A stretch of 64,000 bases of DNA from Streptomyces marispadix (GCF_022524345.1 NZ_JAKWJU010000002.1:1302001-1366000), one strand, 5' to 3'. Counted from the stretch's first letter, positions 1 through 10,355 are shown. Program-made: numbers and translations. The notes: generated from the letters alone by a model not told the origin.

Positions 1-1
1 C

Positions 2-223
2 CGGTCAGGCGGCTCTGGCCACTTCGAGTAGTGGCACGATTTCTTGTCCCCAGAGAGATCGGAGTGGGATTACATCTCCTGGGAGGAGACGATCCGTCTG
101 CTGCGTTCACCGGCCAATGCCCGGCGGCTGGTCGAGTCGATCGCGGAGGCGGAAACGGCCGTGGCTGCGGACCTTCCGGGCAACTCCCCGCAGAGCCTCG
201 GCAGTTGCCGTCGCGAGTCTTGA
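2..223 (+). pseudogene. C-terminal relic of a YefM/Phd-type antitoxin
   Basis: Frame 2 encodes WEETIRLLRSPANARRLVES followed by an acidic tail and a TGA at 221. This matches the C-terminal half of YefM-type antitoxins, where a W/E-ETVYLLRSPENARRL segment is the signature. The N-terminal DNA-binding half is not present: a TAG interrupts the frame at 29-31 and the window begins at base 1. No toxin (YoeB/RelE) gene follows. A TTG at 44 could start a short product, but no ribosome site is visible. I read it as a decayed or truncated antitoxin gene; the family call is by pattern only. Confidence 0.45.
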
Positions 224-414
224 AATCGCCCTCCGACCGGCCGAAACGCAGCGGTGATCCACCGAAACAAGGCCGCTCGTAAGTTGACAACAATCCCACA
301 TTCGCCGTACTGGACCGCTACGTTGGTGTCGACCTGCCGACTGCGCGTATGGAACGGCGCGCAGCGGGACCGCGAGGGAACGCGTCGCGACGGATTCCAC
401 TGAGGGGGCCGGCG

Positions 415-1278
415 ATGGCAAGACTGAGATGCTTCAGATGCGGGGCGCGCATTCAAGTGGACGGCACGTCCGCGTGCACGTGTACGCCCTTTGCCAGCCG
501 TGAAATCGAACCGGCGGACTTCGAGCCTTTCCGGCCTCGTCTCAACGAACTCCCGGACGGGCGTTCCGAGGACGGCGCCGAGGACCCGCCCGTGGCGGGT
601 ACCGGCCGCCCGCGCATCAGCCGCCGCAGCACGAGCGTACTCGTGGGCGTCGCCGCGGCGGTGACGATCGGCACGGTCGCGTTCGCGCTGGACGGTACGA
701 GTTCGGGGCCCGCGTCTGCGGACCGCGGCAGGCCGGCGGTCTCGGTGTCCCCCGACCCTGACATCGTGGCGCGCGAAGTGGCCCAGAACGCACAGCAGGA
801 CGCACCGGACGACCCCGGCACGGTCACCCCCTCCAAGCCCGCCGACAACGGCATGTGGCCGATGAGCGAGGGCGAGGGCAAGGGCAAGCACCCCGGTTCC
901 GAGCCCCCCGCACCGAGCGACGAGGCACCCTCTCCCTCGCCGTCCGGCGACGCGTCGGGCGGCGGCACCGCGGACGGGGGCACTGCCGACGGAGGCACCT
1001 CGACCGGCGGCGGCACCGGCGACCCGGGCGGCGACGACGGCGGCTCGGACGGCGGCGGCGACCAGCACGGCGGTGGCCTGCTGGGCGGCCTGCTCTTCGG
1101 CGGTCTCTTCGGCGGCGGCGACGGGCACGACGACCACCACGACGACGGCGGCCACCAGAACGGCGGCTACTACGACGGCCGGGGCCACGGCGGCTACGGT
1201 CACGGAGGTTACGGCCACGGCGGCCACGGCGGCTACGGCGGCGGGCACGGTCATGGCGGCGGGTACGGCCACCACTAG
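415..1278 (+). CDS. Zinc-ribbon, single-TM protein with Gly/His/Tyr-rich tail
   Basis: The 287-residue product starts at ATG 415, seven bases after a GAGGGGG ribosome site. The N-terminus has four cysteines (C6, C9, C21, C23; CxxC...CxC), which looks like a small zinc ribbon. An acidic linker follows, then one membrane segment around residues 70-92 (TSVLVGVAAAVTIGTVAF) and a long low-complexity tail: first Ser/Pro/Asp/Gly-rich, then GGLLFGG, then GHGGYGHGG repeats with many His. The likely topology is zinc ribbon inside, tail outside. Streptomyces peptidoglycan-binding-type proteins with a similar CxECGxxRxxDGTxxC head exist, but no peptidoglycan-binding domain is visible here. The gene at 41565 is a clear paralogue with the same Cys spacing. 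Function unknown. Confidence 0.7.
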   Translation: MARLRCFRCGARIQVDGTSACTCTPFASREIEPADFEPFRPRLNELPDGRSEDGAEDPPVAGTGRPRISRRSTSVLVGVAAAVTIGTVAFALDGTSSGPASADRGRPAVSVSPDPDIVAREVAQNAQQDAPDDPGTVTPSKPADNGMWPMSEGEGKGKHPGSEPPAPSDEAPSPSPSGDASGGGTADGGTADGGTSTGGGTGDPGGDDGGSDGGGDQHGGGLLGGLLFGGLFGGGDGHDDHHDDGGHQNGGYYDGRGHGGYGHGGYGHGGHGGYGGGHGHGGGYGHH

Positions 1279-1495
1279 GCCGCTCCACCACCAGACCACC
1301 GGCCACCGGACCACCGCTCGCCACCGGCGTCACGGCCGACTGCGTAACTCCCGGGCGGAGCCCGCGCCTTGGAGCGCTCATCGACGCCCTCCCCCGCGCT
1401 GACCTGGCGGCCTCGGCGCGCACTGGCCAAACCGGCCCGGCACGGTTGATCATGGCTGCCGTCGACCGCTCGAAGGACCCTCTGCCGGAGCCCGT

Positions 1496-2698
1496 ATGAC
1501 CTACGACATCGAACTGTTCCGCGCGCAGTTCCCCGCCCTCGCGACCGGAACGGCCTTCTTCGACGGGCCGGGAGGGACCCAGACCCCCCGTGCGGTCATC
1601 GAGGCGATGGCGTCCGCGCTCGCGGGTCCCCTCTCCAACCGGGGCCACGGCAACCCGGCCGAGCGCAATGCGGAGACTCTGGTCGCCGAAGCCCGGCAGG
1701 CACTCGGCGATCTCCTCGGCGCCGACCCCTCGGGCGTCGTCTTCGGGCGCAGCGCCACACAGCTCGCCTACGACTTCTCCCGTACGCTCGCGAAGTCCTG
1801 GTCGCCGGGCGACGAGGTCGTGGTGACGCGGCTCGACCACGACTCCAACATCCGCCCCTGGGTCCAGGCGGCGGAGCAGGCCGGCGCCACCGTGCGGTGG
1901 GCCGAATTCGACGCGCAGAGCGGCGAGTTGACGGCGGAGGCCGTCGCCTCGGTCCTCTCGCCGCGCACGAGGCTCGTCGCCGTGACGGGCGCCTCGAACC
2001 TGATCGGCACCCGTCCGCCAGTTCAGGAGATCGCGCGGCTCGTCCATGAGGCCGGGGCACTGCTGTACGTCGACGGCGTACACCTCACCGCGCACTCGCT
2101 CGTCGATCTGGACGAGCTGGGCGCGGACTTCTACGCCTGCTCGCCGTACAAGTTCCTCGGCCCGCACATGGGCGTGCTCGCGGCCCGCCCGGCGCTGCTG
2201 GAGACCCTGGCGCCGGACAAGCTGCTCCCCTCGACGGACGCCGTCCCCGAGCGCTTCGAATACGGCACGCTGCCTTACGAGATGCTCGCTGGTGCCCGCG
2301 CCGCCGTCGACGTACTGGCGGGGCCCGGTGCGCACCCGGAGCGTGACCGCCGTGAACGGCTCGTCGCCGCCTTCGAGTTGCTGGAGAAGCACGAGGAGTC
2401 GCTGCTCGCGCGCATCGAGGACGGCCTGGCGGAGCTCGATGCGGTACGGGTGCACTCGCGTGCCGCCGTACGCACCCCGACGCTGCTGCTGAGCCTGGAC
2501 GGCCGCGACACCCGTGACGCCGCGGCCCACTTGGCGGAATGCGGTGTCAACGCGCCCTCCGGGTCCTTCTACGCGCTGGAGGCGTCCCGGCACCTCGGCC
2601 TCGGCGACGAGGGCGCCCTGCGCGTGGGCGTCGCCCCGTACAACAACGACGAGGACGTGGACCGGCTGCTGGAGGGCCTGGCCGGGTTCCTGCGCTAG
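1496..2698 (+). CDS. Cysteine desulfurase-like PLP enzyme
   Basis: A 400-residue fold-type I aminotransferase of class V, of the cysteine desulfurase-like family rather than IscS/SufS. The N-terminus (FRAQFPALATGTAFFDGPGG) is characteristic of that subfamily. The PLP-binding lysine is K219 in ACSPYKFLGPHMG, and a DHDSN segment near residue 118 contributes to the cofactor site. There is a GGAG ribosome site before ATG 1496. No scaffold (IscU/SufU) gene is adjacent, so a role in general Fe-S assembly is not supported. The substrate is unknown; the members I know of are mostly uncharacterised. Confidence 0.85.
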   Translation: MTYDIELFRAQFPALATGTAFFDGPGGTQTPRAVIEAMASALAGPLSNRGHGNPAERNAETLVAEARQALGDLLGADPSGVVFGRSATQLAYDFSRTLAKSWSPGDEVVVTRLDHDSNIRPWVQAAEQAGATVRWAEFDAQSGELTAEAVASVLSPRTRLVAVTGASNLIGTRPPVQEIARLVHEAGALLYVDGVHLTAHSLVDLDELGADFYACSPYKFLGPHMGVLAARPALLETLAPDKLLPSTDAVPERFEYGTLPYEMLAGARAAVDVLAGPGAHPERDRRERLVAAFELLEKHEESLLARIEDGLAELDAVRVHSRAAVRTPTLLLSLDGRDTRDAAAHLAECGVNAPSGSFYALEASRHLGLGDEGALRVGVAPYNNDEDVDRLLEGLAGFLR

Positions 2699-2841
2699 CC
2701 GGGTTCCTGCGCTGGCCGGGGGCCGCCGCGACGGAGGGAGCCCGGACGGTGCAGGGCAGGCGGCCGGGGGCCGGTCCGGGCGGCCCGGAATGGCACGTCG
2801 GGACCGTCGCCACGGGCTTCGGCAGATGCCAGGCTCCTGCC

Positions 2842-4609
2842 ATGAGCAGACACACACCTCCACCGCTCTCCCCCGCCTCCCTCCGCACGGCGACCGGCAG
2901 GCCGCCCGGCCCGGGCAAGGCGTTCCCCGGTTCGGGTCTGCCCTGGCCCCGTGTACGCACGAGGGTCGTCGCCGTCGCGGCCGGCCTCGCGCTCGTGCTC
3001 GGTACGGGCGGCGCGGCGGGGGCCCGCAGCGCCGAACCGGAGCCCGCCTGGGGCAAGGCGGTCGACCGGATACTCGCCGACAAGCGGCTGGACGGAGCGG
3101 CCCGCCGGCGTCGTGATCAGCGACGCGAAGAGCGGCCGGGTGCTCTACGACCACGACCCCGGCAGGCGCCTGATGCCCGCGTCCAACACGAAGCTGCTGA
3201 CCTCCGCCGCAGCCATGGACGTGCTCGGCCCCGGCTACCGCTACCGCACCGACGTACTGGCACACGGCGACCGTGAGGGCGACCGCCTCGACGGCGACCT
3301 GTACGTACGGGGCACGGGCGATCCGACGCTGCTGGCGAAGGACTACGACGCTCTCGCCGCCGACGTCGCCGACTCCGGCATCGAGCAGGTCACCGGGAAG
3401 CTCGTCGCCGACGACACCCGCTTCGACTCGCAGCGCCTCGGGCGCTCCTGGGCGGCAGACGACGAATCCGCGTACTACTCCTCGCAGATCTCCGCGCTGA
3501 GCCTCGCCCCCGACACCGACTACGACGCGGGCAACGTCATCGTCGAGGTCGTACCGGCGGAGAAGGCGGGCGAGAAGCCGAAGGTGAAGGTCACGCCGTC
3601 CAACAGCTACGTCGACGTCGAGACCACCGCCACCACCGTCGACAAGGACGGCTCGGACACCCTGACCGTCGAGCGCGAACACGGCGGTAACACCGTCACC
3701 GTCTCCGGCGGCATCCCCGTGGGCGCCGATCCGAAGCAGGAGTGGACGAGCGTATGGGAGCCCACCGGGTACGCCGCCTCCGTCTTCGCGGACGCCCTTG
3801 AGCGGCACGGTGTGAAGGTCGCCGGGAAGACCGAACTGGGCGAGGCGACCCCGGCCGGCGCCCGCCGCGTCGCCCGCCACTCGTCGATGACGCTCGCCGA
3901 ACTCAGCGTCCCTTTCCTGAAGTTGTCGAACAACAACCACGCCGAGGTCCTCACCAAGACCATGGGCTACGAGACCGCCGGCAAGGGCCACGGCACCTGG
4001 GACGACGGGCTGAAGGCGATCAGCGGCTTCCTGAAGAAGGAGGGCGTGGACACCGGGACGCTGCGTCAGGTCGACGGCTCGGGACTGTCCCGCATGGACA
4101 ACGTCTCCGCCGGGCACATCGCCACGCTTCTCCACTCGGTACGCAAGAAGCCCTGGTTCAAGAAGTGGTACGACGCGCTGCCCATCGCATGCGAACCGGA
4201 CCGCATGACGGGAGGGACGCTGCGCTCCCGCATGTGCGACACCCCCGCTGAGAAGAACACCCACGCCAAGACGGGCTCCCTGACGGGCGCTTCGGGACTC
4301 TCGGGCTACGTCACCGACGCCGACGGCCGCGAACTGGCGTACAGCATCGTCCTCAACAACTACCTCGCCGACTCGGTGAAGGACATCGAGGACTCGATCG
4401 TGGTGACGCTGGCGTCGTACGGGAAGGACGGCAAGAGCCCCAAGGACGGCACGGACGGCAAGTACGGCAAGCAGGACGACGGGGACGGTGCGAAGCACGA
4501 CAAGAGCGCCGCGGACCGGGCGGGCGGCGCCGCGTCGTCCGCGTCGTCCGGGTCGTCCGGCTCCGACTCCGGCCTGGAGTGCTCCTGGAGGAAACCGGCG
4601 CACTGCTGA
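2842..4609 (+). CDS. dacB: PBP4-type D-Ala-D-Ala carboxypeptidase, frame broken near 3100
   Basis: A class C penicillin-binding protein acting on cell-wall peptides outside the membrane. All active-site motifs are present: SNTK (SxxK, near 3182-3193), SNN (SxN) and KTG near 4269. The signal peptide (RTRVVAVAAGLALVLGTGGA) and mature N-terminus, from ATG 2842 to about 3099, are in frame 1, while everything from PAGVVISDAKSG (3101) onward is in frame 2. One extra base in the G/C run at about 3097-3104 explains this. A start at 2951 would keep one frame but give a nonsense N-terminus without a signal. The last ~70 residues are a Lys/Asp/Gly and Ser-rich tail. It is either a true frameshift mutation or a sequence error; the downstream domain is undamaged. 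Confidence 0.8.
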
Positions 4610-4622
4610 CGCCGCGCGGGGA

Positions 4623-4656
4623 CCGGGTGCCGCGCCCCCTCCCGCGCGGCACCCGG
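4623..4656. terminator. Hairpin between convergent dacB and GH18 genes
   Basis: CCGGGTGCCGCGC (4623-4635) pairs perfectly with GCGCGGCACCCGG (4644-4656) over 13 bp with an 8-base loop, just after the dacB stop. There is no T-run, as is common for Streptomyces terminators. The rest of 4610-5022 shows no gene that I would support. Confidence 0.65.
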
Positions 4657-5022
4657 CGGCCTCCGGTGGCCCCGGCGAACAGGCCGTATGCGTCCTCTGC
4701 CGGACTGAGGCGCTCGACTGCCGCCCGAGCGGCGGTCGTTCGCCACTCGGCGGTCAGCGCGAGCCTCGGGCGCCCGGCTGCGTACTCCGATTGTTCCGAG
4801 CCTGAACGCCGGCTCCGCCCGGTGACAGGGCGTATCCGAGTCGCACCGTTGCGTACCGAGGGCGTAGAGACGCAGAGGGGCCGCGGGACAGGGAATCTCA
4901 CGGCTCGTGCCGGCCCCGGAGGGTCCGACCAGGGCTCCGGGGACGGCACGGCCGTGAGCTGCCGCGAGCCCGGCCGACCACGCAACGGCCGGGACGCGGC
5001 GGTCCAAGAGGCAGACCGGCGT

Positions 5023-6198
5023 TCAGCCCACGAACGCCTCCGCGAACGCGCCTGCCTTCTCCTTCAGGCCCGAACACGTCGCCTGCGCCTTGGTCTTGGG
5101 GCCACCGGGACACGGCTTGTCCCGGGTGGCGGACCACATCGAAAGACCGCCCATCTCTCTCTTCTCCGCGAACTTCCGCAGTTCGGCGGCGTCCTGGGGG
5201 CGGAAGACCTCGCCCTTGACGTCGTTGACGCCGACCATCGGTGTGACCGCGAGGGAGTCCCACGCCTCCGCCTCGTCCCTGATGCCGAGCGCGGGCATGA
5301 TCTGCTTGTGGGCGGCGGTGGCGGCCTTCACGGCGTAGCCGCCCATGTCGCCCGCGAACGAGGTGCCGTAGTCCATGGCCATGATGTTGACCCGGTTGAC
5401 GCGGGCGCCGTTCTTCTTCGCGTTCTCAAGCACCGCACGGGCGTCGGCGCCGAGGCCGGAGGGCATCACCGGGAGGGTGTAGGAGACCTTGAGGTTCGGC
5501 TTCTGCCGCTGGAGGCGGACGATCGCCTGGTTGCGCAGCTGCGCGGCCTTCTTGTCCGTCAGGGCCGGGCCTTCGAGGTCGAAATCGAGCCGCGTGAGGC
5601 CGAATGCGTCGATGACCTTGATGTACGCGGCGGCGAGCTTGTCCACCGAGCCGCATACGCGGGCGAGTTCGCGGCCGCTCTGCCCGCCGAAGGAGACCGC
5701 CACGTCGCCGCCGCCCTCTTCGCGCAGGTCCTCCACCTGCGCCGCCACCGGGTTCGCCTTCAGGGACTGGCGGCCGCCCCACCGCGGCACGCACTTGCTC
5801 CCTGCCGGTGAGACAAAGGCCAGGGTGTAGTCCTTCACGCCGGTCTTCTGGGAGTTCCCCAGGAGGTCGTAGGAGGGGCTGAGCAGGGTGTCCACATAAG
5901 GCGAGAACCGGTCCGCCCCGGGAGGCGCGGGCTTCTGGCTCTCCTCGGGCGGGTTCGACAGCGGAGGCGGGCCCGTCGGCTCGGACGACCCCTGCTCCCC
6001 CGAGCACCCGGCGAGCAGCGACGCCGCCACCACCGCGGCCACAGCGGCCACCGCGACCGGCGAGTTCCGAACGGGCCCGCGGGTGCGGCCCGTACGAGAC
6101 ATACGAGAGGTCCGGGCCTTCGCAGTCGCGGTCGCAGCCGTGTTCTCAGTCGTGGTCGTGGAGGTACGGGGATGCTGCGCGTCCGCGCGGTCACTCAT
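5023..6198 (-). CDS. Glycoside hydrolase family 18 (chitinase-like) lipoprotein
   Basis: The 391-residue product starts at ATG 6198 behind GAAGGAGG. The N-terminus has Arg-rich residues, a hydrophobic stretch and a lipobox (LLAGCSG), so it should be a lipid-anchored extracellular protein, possibly exported by Tat or Sec. A Pro/Ser linker follows, then a TIM-barrel domain with the GH18 signature LDFDLEG; the catalytic acid is E209. Conserved MAMDYG and final WSATRD segments fit the family. GH18 enzymes of this type act on chitin or related GlcNAc polymers. No carbohydrate-binding module is visible. An upstream ATG at 6297 is possible but would push the signal peptide inward. Confidence 0.85.
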   Translation of the reverse strand: MSDRADAQHPRTSTTTTENTAATATAKARTSRMSRTGRTRGPVRNSPVAVAAVAAVVAASLLAGCSGEQGSSEPTGPPPLSNPPEESQKPAPPGADRFSPYVDTLLSPSYDLLGNSQKTGVKDYTLAFVSPAGSKCVPRWGGRQSLKANPVAAQVEDLREEGGGDVAVSFGGQSGRELARVCGSVDKLAAAYIKVIDAFGLTRLDFDLEGPALTDKKAAQLRNQAIVRLQRQKPNLKVSYTLPVMPSGLGADARAVLENAKKNGARVNRVNIMAMDYGTSFAGDMGGYAVKAATAAHKQIMPALGIRDEAEAWDSLAVTPMVGVNDVKGEVFRPQDAAELRKFAEKREMGGLSMWSATRDKPCPGGPKTKAQATCSGLKEKAGAFAEAFVG

Positions 6199-6506
6199 CG
6201 TCGGGCTGCCTCCTTCAGGCGCGGTGGGGGGGTCGTGATTCCGACGTGCGCCAAAACTAGCGAGCCCGCCTGGGACAAAGCACACGATGAGGTCCACCGG
6301 CGATGGGACTTAGGCCACAGTTAAGAGACCCGAAGGCTCCGGTTAAGAAAGGCAGTTGGGGGGTGCGGCGGGCCTGTCGGCTTTGACCGTGAATGGCTGG
6401 GGCCCGGGTTCATTCAACGGGCGATACCGCGCTAAGGTCGGCAATCGCCCTGACAGTGGGTCGCCACCCGCATACGGGCGGAAGGGTTTCTAGCCAGGAG
6501 TGCGTG

Positions 6507-7223
6507 TTGCGCCGACCGAATTGGTGGCACCGGAGTCGAGAGCTGAAACGAATACGCCGCGAAAGCGAGAAGCTCTTCGCGAGCCTGGACCTCCCGGACG
6601 AGTGCGACATCGCCGACCTGTGCGACCGTTTGAGCGAGAGGCGGGGGCGCCCGCTGCGTCTGATGCCGGTCAGCGTGCCCGGCGCACACCCCTGCGGCCT
6701 GTGGATCATGACGCAGACCGTCGACTTCATCGTCTACGAGTCCCAGACCAGCAAGCCGCACCAAGACCACATCATCGCGCACGAGTTGGCCCATATGGTC
6801 TGCGGCCACCGCAGCGGCGCGGGGAACTCCGTCGACGACGGCACCGCCCGCCTCCTCTTCCCCGACCTGGCCCCCGAACTGGTACAGAAGATCCTCGGAC
6901 GGGGCAATTACTCCAGCGTCGAGGAGCGTGAGGCCGAGGTCACCGCGTCCCTCATCCTCGAACGCATCAACCGGCCGGTGCTGGAACGGATTTCGGCCGT
7001 GCCCGCCGAGGACGCGGAAGCCATGGAACGTATCGAGCGCTCCCTGCGGCGCCGGGCCGCGGTACGGGCACCGGCGGACCCCGACGGGGAGCGCGAGGAC
7101 GGCGACCGGCCTGACGACGGGGACCGGTCCGACGACGGCGACCGGCCTGACACTGCGCGTGAAGACGGCGGCGAGAGCGAACGGAGCGCAACCCCGCACC
7201 CCGGCGGGGAGACGACGACATGA
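6507..7223 (+). CDS. ImmA/IrrE-type zinc metallopeptidase
   Basis: A 238-residue protein with an ImmA/IrrE fold. HELAH (residues 92-96) is the HExxH zinc motif, and a conserved E follows in REAEVTASL. Such enzymes cleave XRE-family repressors. The C-terminal ~60 residues are an acidic DGDRPDDGDR repeat. TTG at 6507 is chosen because AGGAG lies six bases upstream; GTG 6504 is the alternative. Its stop overlaps the start of the MAB_1171c gene (ATGA at 7220), so the two are translationally coupled. In Streptomyces this pair usually travels with an XRE regulator, here at 9777-10250. Confidence 0.8.
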   Translation: MRRPNWWHRSRELKRIRRESEKLFASLDLPDECDIADLCDRLSERRGRPLRLMPVSVPGAHPCGLWIMTQTVDFIVYESQTSKPHQDHIIAHELAHMVCGHRSGAGNSVDDGTARLLFPDLAPELVQKILGRGNYSSVEEREAEVTASLILERINRPVLERISAVPAEDAEAMERIERSLRRRAAVRAPADPDGEREDGDRPDDGDRSDDGDRPDTAREDGGESERSATPHPGGETTT

Positions 7224-8635
7224 CCGACCTGAAGAGCGTCTTCTTCCCGGTGAGCGCCGGGATCTGCGCGCTGGCCTTCCTCTACAAGTCCCGCGATCTC
7301 CGTCCGGGCCGCCGCGACCCGGCGCTTCTCGCGCTCCTGATCGCGTTCCTGTTCAAAGGGATCTCCTTCACGCTGTCGACGGCTGTGGTCTCGGCGGCGG
7401 TCGACGAGTACTCGGGCGTGCCCAACCTCGGCGCGCTGGGCATCCACCTGACAGGCGGGGTCACTTCGAGCGCGGCGTTCCTCTCCGCGCTGGTCTTCTG
7501 GGTGTACCCGGCCGAGCAGGCATGGCCGAAGGTGCGGCGGCGCATGCTGCTCTTCGGGCTCGTCGCGGTGACCATGTTCGTGCTCTGGTACGTCGCGGGA
7601 AGCGGCAGCCACGAACGCTCGCCCCACTATCTGCTTCAGAACGTCCATCGGCCCGTCGTCGCCGCCTACTTGCTCCTTTACGTGACGGCGTTCGCGGCGG
7701 GAATGGCCGAAATCGTAAGGCTGGGCCGCCGTTACGCGAAGTCGGCAGGGCGTGCCTGGGTGCGTCGCGGCCTGGGGACGATGTCCGTCGGGGCGGGCAT
7801 CTATATCGCGTACTGCGTCAACCGCGCTTGGGCCGTTGTCGCCGTGCGGCTCGAACTCGACCCGCTGCAATGGGAGTTGGTCACTCCGCTGTCGAACGGC
7901 ATCGGAATCCTCCTCGTCGCGACCGGGTTCACCATGCCGTCCTGGGGGCCGCGGCTGTCGGCCGCCCGCGTGTGGGTCTCCAACTACCGTGCCTACCAAC
8001 GGCTCTATCCGCTGTGGAGCGATCTGTACCGGGCCGTACCCGAGATCGCGCTCGATCCGCCCGCGCCCTCGTTCATGGAACGGATCAGCCACGGCGACCT
8101 CCGATACCGGCTGTACCGGCGGGTGATCGAGATTCGCGACGGCCTCCTGGCGATGCGCCCGTATATGAGCACGGAACCGGGTGCCGCTGCTGACGGAGAC
8201 CATGACGGGGCTTCGACGCGCCCGGCCGGGCCGGGAGTCGGGGAACCGGCGGACGGGCAGGCCCGGCGCGCGGCAGTGGAGGCGGCACGGCTGAAGGCCG
8301 CCCTCAGCGCCAAGGCCGACGACGGCCCGTCGCCCGCGCACGTTTCGGCGTCCGTTCCCGCGTCCGCCGCCGACGGGAACTCGTCCACGGCGACGGCCAC
8401 TTCGGCGCCCGCGCCGGAGACATCCGTACAAGAGGTGTCCGTACAAGAGCCGTCCGTACCAGGCCCGTCCGCGCCGGAGCCGTCCGCGCAGGGCGCACCC
8501 GGCCAGGATTACGTACAGGAGAAGAGCGGCGGCGATACGGACACGGCGTCCCGCATCAGCGACGACTACGCCGGCGAACTCGGCTGGCTGCTCCAGTTGG
8601 CGAAGGCGTACGCCGACGTCCGGCGCCCGGCATGA
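7220..8635 (+). CDS. MAB_1171c family multi-pass membrane protein
   Basis: A 471-residue membrane protein. About seven hydrophobic segments lie in the first ~240 residues (for example [19 protein letters not shown] and [11 protein letters not shown]), followed by a conserved cytosolic part ([17 protein letters not shown]...) and a long disordered Ser/Ala/Pro-Glu region. This arrangement fits the MAB_1171c/DUF6545 family, which is nearly always linked to an ImmA-type peptidase and an XRE regulator. The biochemical role is not known; 'transporter' in databases is only a guess. It overlaps the preceding gene by four bases, and the aldo/keto reductase follows after 16 bases, so all three are probably one operon. 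Confidence 0.8.
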   Translation: MTDLKSVFFPVSAGICALAFLYKSRDLRPGRRDPALLALLIAFLFKGISFTLSTAVVSAAVDEYSGVPNLGALGIHLTGGVTSSAAFLSALVFWVYPAEQAWPKVRRRMLLFGLVAVTMFVLWYVAGSGSHERSPHYLLQNVHRPVVAAYLLLYVTAFAAGMAEIVRLGRRYAKSAGRAWVRRGLGTMSVGAGIYIAYCVNRAWAVVAVRLELDPLQWELVTPLSNGIGILLVATGFTMPSWGPRLSAARVWVSNYRAYQRLYPLWSDLYRAVPEIALDPPAPSFMERISHGDLRYRLYRRVIEIRDGLLAMRPYMSTEPGAAADGDHDGASTRPAGPGVGEPADGQARRAAVEAARLKAALSAKADDGPSPAHVSASVPASAADGNSSTATATSAPAPETSVQEVSVQEPSVPGPSAPEPSAQGAPGQDYVQEKSGGDTDTASRISDDYAGELGWLLQLAKAYADVRRPA

Positions 8636-8651
8636 CAGGGAGAGATGGCAG

Positions 8652-9650
8652 ATGAAGTTCCGGTCGCTCGGCAGTGATCCGGCCACGCAGGTGTCAGCGA
8701 TCGGTCTCGGCTGCATGGGCATGTCGATCGCCTACGGAGCCGCCGACGAACAGGAGAGCCTGCGCACCCTGGACCGTGCGGCCGAACTGGGCGTCAGCCT
8801 CCTCGACACGGCGGACGTGTACGGCGTGGGAGCCAACGAGGAACTGCTGGGCCGCTGGCTGCACGGCCGGGACCGCGAATCGGTGTTCCTGTCGACCAAG
8901 TTCGGCCTCAAGCGCAGCGCCACGACCGGAAGGGTGGACGAGGTCGACACCTCCGCCGGGTATGTGCCCGCCGCCTGCGACGCCTCGCTGAGGCGGCTCG
9001 GCGTCGACCACATCGACCTGTACTACGCGCACCGACGCGACCCGGCCGTACCCGTCGAGGAGACCGTCGGCGCGATGGCCGCGCTGGTCGAGGCGGGCAA
9101 GGTACGCCACCTCGGGCTGTCCGAGGTCAGCCCGCAGACGCTGCGCCGCGCGCACGCCGTCCACCCGATCGCGGCGATCCAGCTCGAATACTCGCTGTTC
9201 ACCAGGGACGTGGTGGAGGGAGAGATGCTCGCCGCCTGCCGTGAACTCGGTGTAGCCGTCGTTGCGTACTCACCGCTGGGGCGCGGCATGCTCGGGGGCG
9301 CGCTGCACTCCCGTGAGGCCCTGTCGGAGGAGGACAACCGCAGGCGCTGGCCGCGCTTCGCCAGCGACAACATCGACGCCAACCTCGCACTGGTGGAGGC
9401 GGTGAGGGGCGTCGCGGCCGAGATCGGCTGCACGCCCGCGCAGGCCGCTCTGGCCTGGCTTCTGGCGCAGGGCCCGGACATCCTGCCGATCCCGGGGACG
9501 AAGCGCACGCGCTATCTGGAGGAGAACGTCGCAGCGGTCGACGTGGCCCTGACTCCCGCTCAGACGGCCCGGATCGGTGAAGCCGTGCCCGCGAGCGCGG
9601 TGGCAGGCGGACGCTATCCCGAGCAGGCCCTCTCCCGCCTCGGCCACTGA
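8652..9650 (+). CDS. Aldo/keto reductase
   Basis: A 332-residue NADPH-dependent aldo/keto reductase with a complete catalytic tetrad: D and Y in [10 protein letters not shown] in STKFGL and H in YYAHRRDP. The C-terminal cofactor motif is [21 protein letters not shown] ribosome site precedes ATG 8652. It follows the MAB_1171c gene by 16 bases. It is clearly related to the cluster enzyme at 28593, but that one lacks the tetrad His. The substrate is not predictable. Confidence 0.88.
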   Translation: MKFRSLGSDPATQVSAIGLGCMGMSIAYGAADEQESLRTLDRAAELGVSLLDTADVYGVGANEELLGRWLHGRDRESVFLSTKFGLKRSATTGRVDEVDTSAGYVPAACDASLRRLGVDHIDLYYAHRRDPAVPVEETVGAMAALVEAGKVRHLGLSEVSPQTLRRAHAVHPIAAIQLEYSLFTRDVVEGEMLAACRELGVAVVAYSPLGRGMLGGALHSREALSEEDNRRRWPRFASDNIDANLALVEAVRGVAAEIGCTPAQAALAWLLAQGPDILPIPGTKRTRYLEENVAAVDVALTPAQTARIGEAVPASAVAGGRYPEQALSRLGH

Positions 9651-9776
9651 TCACCCGTAACGGTTCCGCCGATCCCCCCGGGATCGATCCGCCGGTCGTC
9701 GAACGCCCGGGTGACTGAGGCCCTGCCCCCAACTCCCGTTCCCCGTAAGCCCCCTGGCAGGCAGCGCCCCGGCCGT

Positions 9777-10250
9777 TCAGTCCTTCCGCTTCCCCGGCCC
9801 GCCGCCCTGTCCTCTCCCGCCCTCGCGTCTCCCCGTCTCCTGCTGCCCGTCGCCGCCCGTGCCGGACGACTGGAGTCCGCTGACCTCCGCGATGATGCGG
9901 AGCAGCGACGCCCGCCCCGCGTCGTCCATGCTCATCGCACGGAGCGCGATGTCGCGTACCTCGGCGTTGCGCATCGCGGAGGCGAGGGCGATCTGGGTGT
10001 CGATGCGCTCGGCGGTGTCCTCGTCGAAGAAGTAGGCCACGGGCACGTGGAAGAACGCCGCGAGGGCTTCGAGGTGGCGCTTGGTGGGGTTGTCCCGCTG
10101 CCCGGTACGAAGCTGCCAGATGTACGTCTTGGAGAAGGTGCCGCCGGACAGCTCGCTGCATCCCCGGGCGACCTCTTCGTAGGTGTACTCCCTCCCACCT
10201 GGCGCGATGCTCTTGAAGAGCTTGTCGATCTTCTCGGCCAGTGAAGGCAC
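9777..10250 (-). CDS. XRE-family regulator linked to the ImmA/MAB_1171c genes
   Basis: A 157-residue protein with an N-terminal helix-turn-helix (TYEEVARGCSELSGGTFSKT and following residues, about 21-70) and a C-terminal segment of short helices ending in a disordered Gly/Gln/Arg tail. GTG 10250 is chosen because AAGGGG lies five bases upstream; ATG 10283 has a site only one base away. It is convergent with the aldo/keto reductase. It is the natural candidate for the repressor cleaved by the ImmA-type peptidase, and a palindromic site plus a second half-copy lie directly upstream. Confidence 0.8.
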   Translation of the reverse strand: MPSLAEKIDKLFKSIAPGGREYTYEEVARGCSELSGGTFSKTYIWQLRTGQRDNPTKRHLEALAAFFHVPVAYFFDEDTAERIDTQIALASAMRNAEVRDIALRAMSMDDAGRASLLRIIAEVSGLQSSGTGGDGQQETGRREGGRGQGGGPGKRKD

Positions 10251-10262
10251 AGGGACCCCTTC

Positions 10263-10355
10263 GTTCGCTGAGATGATCTCCAACTCAGGCTGCCGTACAT
10301 CGTAGTTGACATGATCGGGCGCGGACGGTTACCTTCGTCATGTTCGCTGAGATGA
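10263..10355. promoter_or_regulatory. Repeated operator-like element upstream of the XRE gene
   Basis: GTTCGCTGAGATGA occurs twice in the same orientation, at 10263-10276 (overlapping the XRE 5' end) and 10342-10355, 79 bp apart. The second copy sits in TGTTCGCTGAGATGAACA, an imperfect palindrome with TGTTC/GAACA arms. A plus-strand promoter-like TTGACA (10306) with TACCTT 18 bases later lies between them. Autoregulation by the XRE protein is an inference. Confidence 0.45.

Noticed and set aside
824..4603. Very long minus-strand frame opposite the PLP enzyme and dacB
   Set aside because: Antisense shadow of GC-rich genes; Arg/Gly-rich composition, no motif.
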